Shown in pieces: positions 58,620 through 64,000 of a stretch of 64,000 nucleotides of DNA. The notes beneath the pieces are model-generated. The model ran no database searches, had not been told where the DNA came from, and saw nothing but the letters and a program-made list of their open reading frames with translations. Where the stretch lies: positions 10,393,001-10,457,000 of the forward strand of contig NC_092580.1 in the NCBI RefSeq assembly GCF_037975245.1. The letters run 5' to 3'. Source of the stretch: Apostichopus japonicus (taxonomy: Eukaryota > Echinodermata > Holothuroidea > Aspidochirotida > Stichopodidae). The position numbers and the translations under genes are program-made. Numbering within the stretch: position 1 is the first letter of the stretch; each line of letters opens with the position of its first letter.

Positions 58620-58781
58620 CTTCTGCCGAGCGTGCCAACACCATTCGAAAGTTCCTGATTGGTGAGCACAAGCTCCTCGTCGTAACCAACGTGGTTGAAC
58701 AAGGTATGGATGTACCAGAGTGCAAGTTGGTAATCAGACTCAACTATATTCCTAGTGATACGGGCCACATACAGGTCAAAG
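58620..58781 (+). CDS. RIG-I-like receptor, helicase C exon
   Basis: Acceptor TTTGCTGTAG before 58620 and donor AAAG/GTCAGC after 58781. It reads AERANTIRKFLIGEHKLLVV, TNVVEQGMDVPECKLVIR and YIPSDTGHIQVKG. This covers helicase motif V (TSVAEEGLDIPECNLVIR in relatives) and the start of motif VI. The last G plus GT of the next exon forms a Gly codon leading into RNRAKG, so the phase fits exactly. RIG-I-like receptors are cytosolic double-stranded RNA sensors. Upstream exons (helicase domain 1, any CARDs) were not found; TE-rich DNA occupies the expected side. Confidence 0.88.
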
Positions 58782-59498
58782 GTCAGCAATTGTTTTGTTT
58801 TTTGTCTTTTTTATTTTACTCCCTGAACGGCTCATTTTGAGGATTACTTACTGGACATTATCAAGCCAGCATATCTTAAGCAATTAATCAGTAGTAATTT
58901 CTTTGGGGCTTTATTTGATAAGGTTTGTTTGTGATTGTCATTTACTTTCATTTTTTTTTATACTGTAGTATCTCAAAATGTATGTCACTGCTAGTTTTTT
59001 AGATTTTCTTGACTTTTCTTTGAGAGTGAATTGTCACATCATGCATTTTAGCAATTTGATGGCACCTGAACAGTTCCAGAGGAAGCATTCTATAAAAGTC
59101 TTCATCTTTTCATTATCTTCAATTGTCTATGTCTCGTTGTGCACACAATTAAGTCAAGAGACATGTAAGTTATACACATATTCCTTGTTTCAGAAATATA
59201 AAAGCAGGGGCAGATACATGGGAGGAGCCCCCCCCCCCACCCCTCCCTATTGTTTGGCAGCTGGTTGTGAAGGGAAAGTTTTGTAAATAAATTGGAGGTT
59301 AAATTGTAAAATAAGAAATTTAAAGAAATCAGAACAAAATTTACAAAACTGACAATGCAAATTATACATACAGGTTATCTCTCTGGGTGCCGTTTAGAGC
59401 CACATATATCTAGTTTAAAGCCTTTTGGCTTCCCATGCAGACGCCACTTCTTTCCCAGTGAACGAGAACTACTGAAGGCTCTTCAAAGCTCCCTGACT

Positions 59499-59544
59499 CT
59501 ACGCTTCCTACTGGAAACACACGTGTTTCCAATAGGAAGCGTAG
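59499..59544. repeat. 22-bp-arm hairpin palindrome in the RLR intron
   Basis: CTACGCTTCCTACTGGAAAC and its mirror pair 21 of 22 bases around a 2-base loop. A third partial copy (TTTCCAATAGGAAGCG) follows directly. Confidence 0.85.
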
Positions 59545-60068
59545 TTTCCAATAGGAAGCGGGAGGTTGTTTTGTGTGTGAGGCGTATTCACAAATGGCTC
59601 CGGAATACGAAGAACGTTGTTTAATTTTTGGCAAAATATCGCACAATTTCGCATCAGAGTACCCATAATTAACCAAATGAAATTTTTGTGGGATATCTTG
59701 AGAAATTCTGTACAATTGTCCCATGGGTGGTTACCATTTCAGGGCCTGAAATATGACAAGATCTTGTTAATTTTGTTTATTACTAAACAAAATTTTCAAG
59801 AGGGTTGTAGATGTGGGATATCCTGGAATCGACTTAACTGCCGTGGATTCAGGATTATTTACAAATGAATGGACCTGAAGTTGTTTCAATTATTCTACCA
59901 GTTAACTAACAGTATTCTCCTCTTCCCCCTCCCCCCTCCCCCTTCACCAATCTCCCCCTCTCTTTGTCTCATGGACTCAATATTGTCAGATCAATTTTTG
60001 TTGTTGTAGCATCCTTTAACAAGATTTTGCAAAATCTATTACAAAATCCTTCATATATCTGTTTTCAG

Positions 60069-60690
60069 GTAGAAACAGAGCCAAGGGTGAGAAGAGCTAC
60101 TTAGTGGCATCTTCAGGCCATGGCAACTTCAAGAATCGAGAGCTCAGCAACAGGAACAGAGAGAATATGATGAAGAAATTGCTGGACAAATTGAAAACCA
60201 TTCCAAAGAAGGAATTTGTATCAGAGTCCAAAAGATCCAGAAGAAGAACTACCTAACGAAGAAAAGGGAGGACCAGAGAAAAGAGAGGATGAAGGATTTG
60301 GAGGCAGACGACGCCGCCGAGTTCCATCTCTTCATCAACTGCAAAGTGTTAGCCTTCCGATCGGCAGACGTACTCTGCCTCCGGGCGTACCACACGGTGC
60401 AGACGGAGAACTTCATGAAGAAGAAGATAGAGCTGGCCTCGGGGCTGACGTCGAGCGAAGCCGAAAAGGAACCGCATGACGATAAGGTGGTGGGTATCGT
60501 CCGTTGCAAAAAATGCAAAAATAGATGGGGCAGCTGGGTGAAGTTTGAAAGCTGGACTTTCCCATCCATCCAGATTTATAACTTCGAAACGAGGAATATG
60601 GACATTAACGAAGCCGAGGTCTATCAAAAATGGCAGGTTGTCCCTTTCAAGGTGACAGAAGTCGATGACCTTGATAAGAGTAATAACTAG
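60069..60690 (+). CDS. RIG-I-like receptor, last exon with RNA-binding C-terminal domain (apparent frameshift)
   Basis: After the acceptor TTTTCAG the frame completes motif VI (RNRAKGEKSYLVASSG) and runs to KKEFVSESK, then would stop at 60254. The related continuation IRVQKIQKKNYL...LFINCKVLAF is in another frame from about 60220 to the stop at 60690, so a one-base loss (or equivalent) lies near 60213-60230. The C-terminal domain shows ADVLCLRAYHTVQTENFMKK, VRCKKCKNRWGSWVKFESW and FPSIQIYNFE, as in RIG-I, MDA5 and LGP2. Zinc ligands: the second CXXC pair is intact, but the first has Phe for the leading Cys (LFINC). A pseudogene or a sequence error are both possible. AATAAA lies near 61587. 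Confidence 0.85.
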
Positions 60691-60794
60691 AACCAGGCTA
60701 TGTCCAAAGTTTAACTCTTTCTCGGGTGAAGGGACTATTCTGTGACAGTGTGGTTTACATTTACAAGGTTCTAAAATTCATAAATCTAATTCTA

Positions 60795-61476
<682 letters not shown>

Positions 61477-63580
61477 CTGGCAAAGAGAAAGGAAATATGG
61501 GTTTCAATCTCAATGTCATTGATGACATGTGATGGAATCAGTATACATGTATTAATGTTAATTATTTTTTGTAATATAGTGCATGGAATAAAGATAAATA
61601 TTAAGTACAGGTGTTCAACTATCATGAATGGAACGTTAACTCTCATACTCTTCTGCTTCCTTCAGTGTACCTGATCTCACCCATCAGATCTTTCATCATT
61701 TATACTACTGTACTACGTTACCCTTCCTTCCGCAACGTGAACTAAACTGAGCTACTGTAGATTACAACTGCTATTTTTGTTAATATGCGTGTACTACGAG
61801 TACAAGTTGGCAAATTTTAATAGACTGATGGACTTGAAATTGTTTGTAAATTAGGACAATTGATGTATATATATATAGTGGTCAGGAGTGTACAGTTATA
61901 ATTATACTTATTGTAATATTGCCAAAATGTCTGCATATTTCAATTTATTTTCTTGGCTTTCATACTACGGTTCAGTAAGCAAAGAACTGCATGTTCATTA
62001 CTGTTGCAAACAATTAAAATAAGTAAACACAACCATTCAGGGGGCTGTGGGGTGTCATTTGCTCTCCCCACCCTCTCACCTCTCCTTTCAACGCCCACAC
62101 AAAAAGGTAAAAATAGTTATTAGAACAGCATTACATGTTGATCTAAAAATATACCTAATATATAGTCGAAATATTCCTCAGAATGCAACATTTTATATTT
62201 CACATCTAATATTTTATATTTATCTGGTGGCCCCCCTAAACCCCCATACTATATGGGAGTTGGGCTCAATGACGTCTGGTCCACTCCTCCCCACCCCATT
62301 TTCTTTTTTAAATACCCAGATACAACTGTTATTTTTTTTGTGATTCAGCACTCTCTGCCAACGAATTCTAAGCAAATTAAACAACAAGAAATATATGCAG
62401 CTGTTAGGCAATGTGCAATTTTATTTACTGATGTAACTTTCAATCTTGCCTTATTTTCACGTTTTCCCATACGAATACTTTAAAATATGTTGATGTCCTG
62501 GTACATGAGTGTCATATCAACACTTCTGATATTAAAACACAAAGTATTTGTAGAGTTTGGTCGCTCACGGAGGATATTAAGTGTCAGGAAGTCGTTAGAC
62601 CCTTGTTATATTTCCTAATATCGCAAAGTACTATATAGCAGGTACTCCGTACTTGATGAAGTCTCTGTTCCAGTTTCTATATCATCGTAGAAATGTTTCT
62701 TATAATTACTCTATAGCAGTGGCGGAATAGCCACACAGGCATTTGGGCAAAGCCCGGTTTGCCGGTGGCCCGGTGAGCCTGGTAAAAATTACAGCCCATT
62801 TTCATAGTAGTTTATAGAATACAGACTGGCTGTGTAAAAATATATTTTTAACTGTGGGAATCAGCTCATGAAATCACCATGTTAGTTAGTCTGTTAGTTC
62901 GTAACAACGTGATATTGGCAACCCGTCCGTGCAAATATGTTTTACGGCAAGATATACAACTACAGTGACCAATGCATTCTGACATTTACATAGAAGTAAA
63001 AAACGGTAAAATATTATTAGATTATATGGATATCACTCAGTAGCTAAGTCCTGAGAGATTATGTATGAATATAAGTAACTTACACTAAAAATATCGATGG
63101 TGTGGCTGCCAGAAGCAGCGAACTGCGTAGGCTCCTACTTTCGTAGACATGCCATGTGCTCGTGTTATTGAACATGTATGTTTTAGTGGATTTTATTAAG
63201 GTTTTTTTTTTTCATTTTGTTCAAGCGAGTTGTCACAAAATGCTTGGAAAAATCAATAAAATCCAGTCTAAAACATATATTTTTGTCTATTTTTGTTTAC
63301 GTTTATAACTTTTCTCAGTGTAATCGAGTGTTGCTTCTGGAAAATTATTTTTTGTTTTTTTTTAAAGGATTATTGCAATATTTTTAGTTAGCGATATTTC
63401 TATTAATAGAGGAAGAAATCTTTCTCAATTATAGGTTTCCCTATTTTATTTTATTGAAATTTTTTATTACTATATACATGATAAAGAGATTTACATGAAA
63501 CTTTATGACGCACCGGGCGCTGAAAATGTTTTTAAATACCTAAATATTAATAAATAAATATAATAAATGTTCATTCTCCT
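61477..63580. other. Intergenic, no recognisable gene
   Basis: It contains a hAT-type terminus CAGTGGCGGAATAG at 62717 and a C-run-rich stretch at 62041-62300 that resembles MITE-like sequence near 56820-56890. No coding region recognised. Confidence 0.5.
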
Positions 63581-64000
63581 CTACCCTGCACTCCTCCATC
63601 TAGCGTAGCTGGCCTGTCTGTCTTTAATATAAGAATCAATCTCTCTTATCAATTCATGGACATTTGGTCTTTGGTTCCAGTCTTCAGCTAAACATTTGAA
63701 TCCAAGTTTCCTGAGAAATCTTCCAGGAGATGTGTCCACGTTTGCTAGCACTAGTCCCAAAGCGTATACGTCTGTATACAGACTGTATGGCCTGGTTCCA
63801 AATACAACCTCTGGGGCAATGTGGGAGCATTGCTTACGGATATTAGCATGTTCGTTTCTTGGGAAGTGTTCGTATTTTGCTTTCCCCGTCCTGCTCACTG
63901 CTTTCCCAAAGTCAATAATTTTGATCTTGACGTCTCCATCTTCCCCCGATGGACCTCTCAGGAACATGATGTTATCAGTTTTCAAATCACAGTGAATCAT
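63581..64000 (-). CDS. Protein kinase, C-terminal half (continues beyond the window)
   Basis: The 139 residues visible begin inside the catalytic loop: HCDLKTDN (3-10) with the catalytic Asp and metal-binding Asn, DFGKA (activation loop start), IAPEVVFG (APE motif), TDVYALGLVL (helix F Asp) and WNQRPNVHEL (helix I Arg). The sequence ends with ASYARWRSAG and a stop at 63581. The HRD Arg is Cys, a non-RD kinase pattern that often goes with activation-loop-independent control. Serine/threonine specificity is suggested by DLKTDN. No intron is seen in this part. The first codon in the window reads ATG only by chance; the gene continues off the edge. Confidence 0.88.
   Translation of the reverse strand: MIHCDLKTDNIMFLRGPSGEDGDVKIKIIDFGKAVSRTGKAKYEHFPRNEHANIRKQCSHIAPEVVFGTRPYSLYTDVYALGLVLANVDTSPGRFLRKLGFKCLAEDWNQRPNVHELIREIDSYIKDRQASYARWRSAG

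Overview
This window looks like nuclear DNA of a marine invertebrate deuterostome, most likely an echinoderm; that assignment is an inference. It rests on AT-rich intergenic DNA, split genes with GT-AG introns, long microsatellites, AGGCCTA-rich stretches, Penelope-like and hAT-type elements, a RIG-I-like receptor gene, an ASB-type ankyrin gene and a tandem array of intronless class A GPCRs. I saw no bacterial, organellar or CRISPR sequence.

Layout. 1-4540: no recognisable gene. 4.5-36.4 kb: a GPCR array of one broken copy (4540-4880) and four intact intronless genes (ATGs at 5324, 17244, 23813 and 30829), each in a duplicated unit of about 6.5-7 kb. The genes share a CCAAT/TATA promoter. Three carry a 28-codon upstream ORF overlapping the main start. 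Three have a very G-rich quadruplex motif downstream. Unit 1 is broken at about 9122 by a nest of mobile elements: a hAT-like element with an 8-bp duplication and intact empty sites in the sister units, a Penelope tail with a hammerhead ribozyme, a 2-kb element filled with GTGACTCGCGTGAC motifs, and an almost complete Penelope-like element whose frame has one in-frame stop. TA microsatellites sit at nearly all of these joints.

37.6-41.1 kb, minus strand: four exons of an ankyrin-repeat protein of the ASB5/9/11/13 type, with a SINE in one intron. 44.7-58.0 kb: a transposon-dense block. It holds two elements with terminal arrays of short motifs (44666-46461, with a 7-bp target duplication, and 49476-53845), a 1.1-kb foldback palindrome, hAT-type MITEs with target duplications, a hAT dimerisation-domain remnant and a THAP-domain exon. 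58.6-60.7 kb, plus strand: the last two exons of a RIG-I-like receptor (end of helicase domain 2 plus the RNA-binding C-terminal domain), with an apparent frameshift and a missing zinc ligand. 60.8-61.5 kb: a compound GACA/GATA microsatellite. 63.6 kb to the window end, minus strand: the C-terminal half of a protein kinase.

The genes do not form one pathway. The GPCRs are a recent local expansion, probably sensory. The RLR, ASB and kinase genes are separate neighbours. The most unusual theme is several unrelated transposon-like elements that each carry dense arrays of their own short motif.
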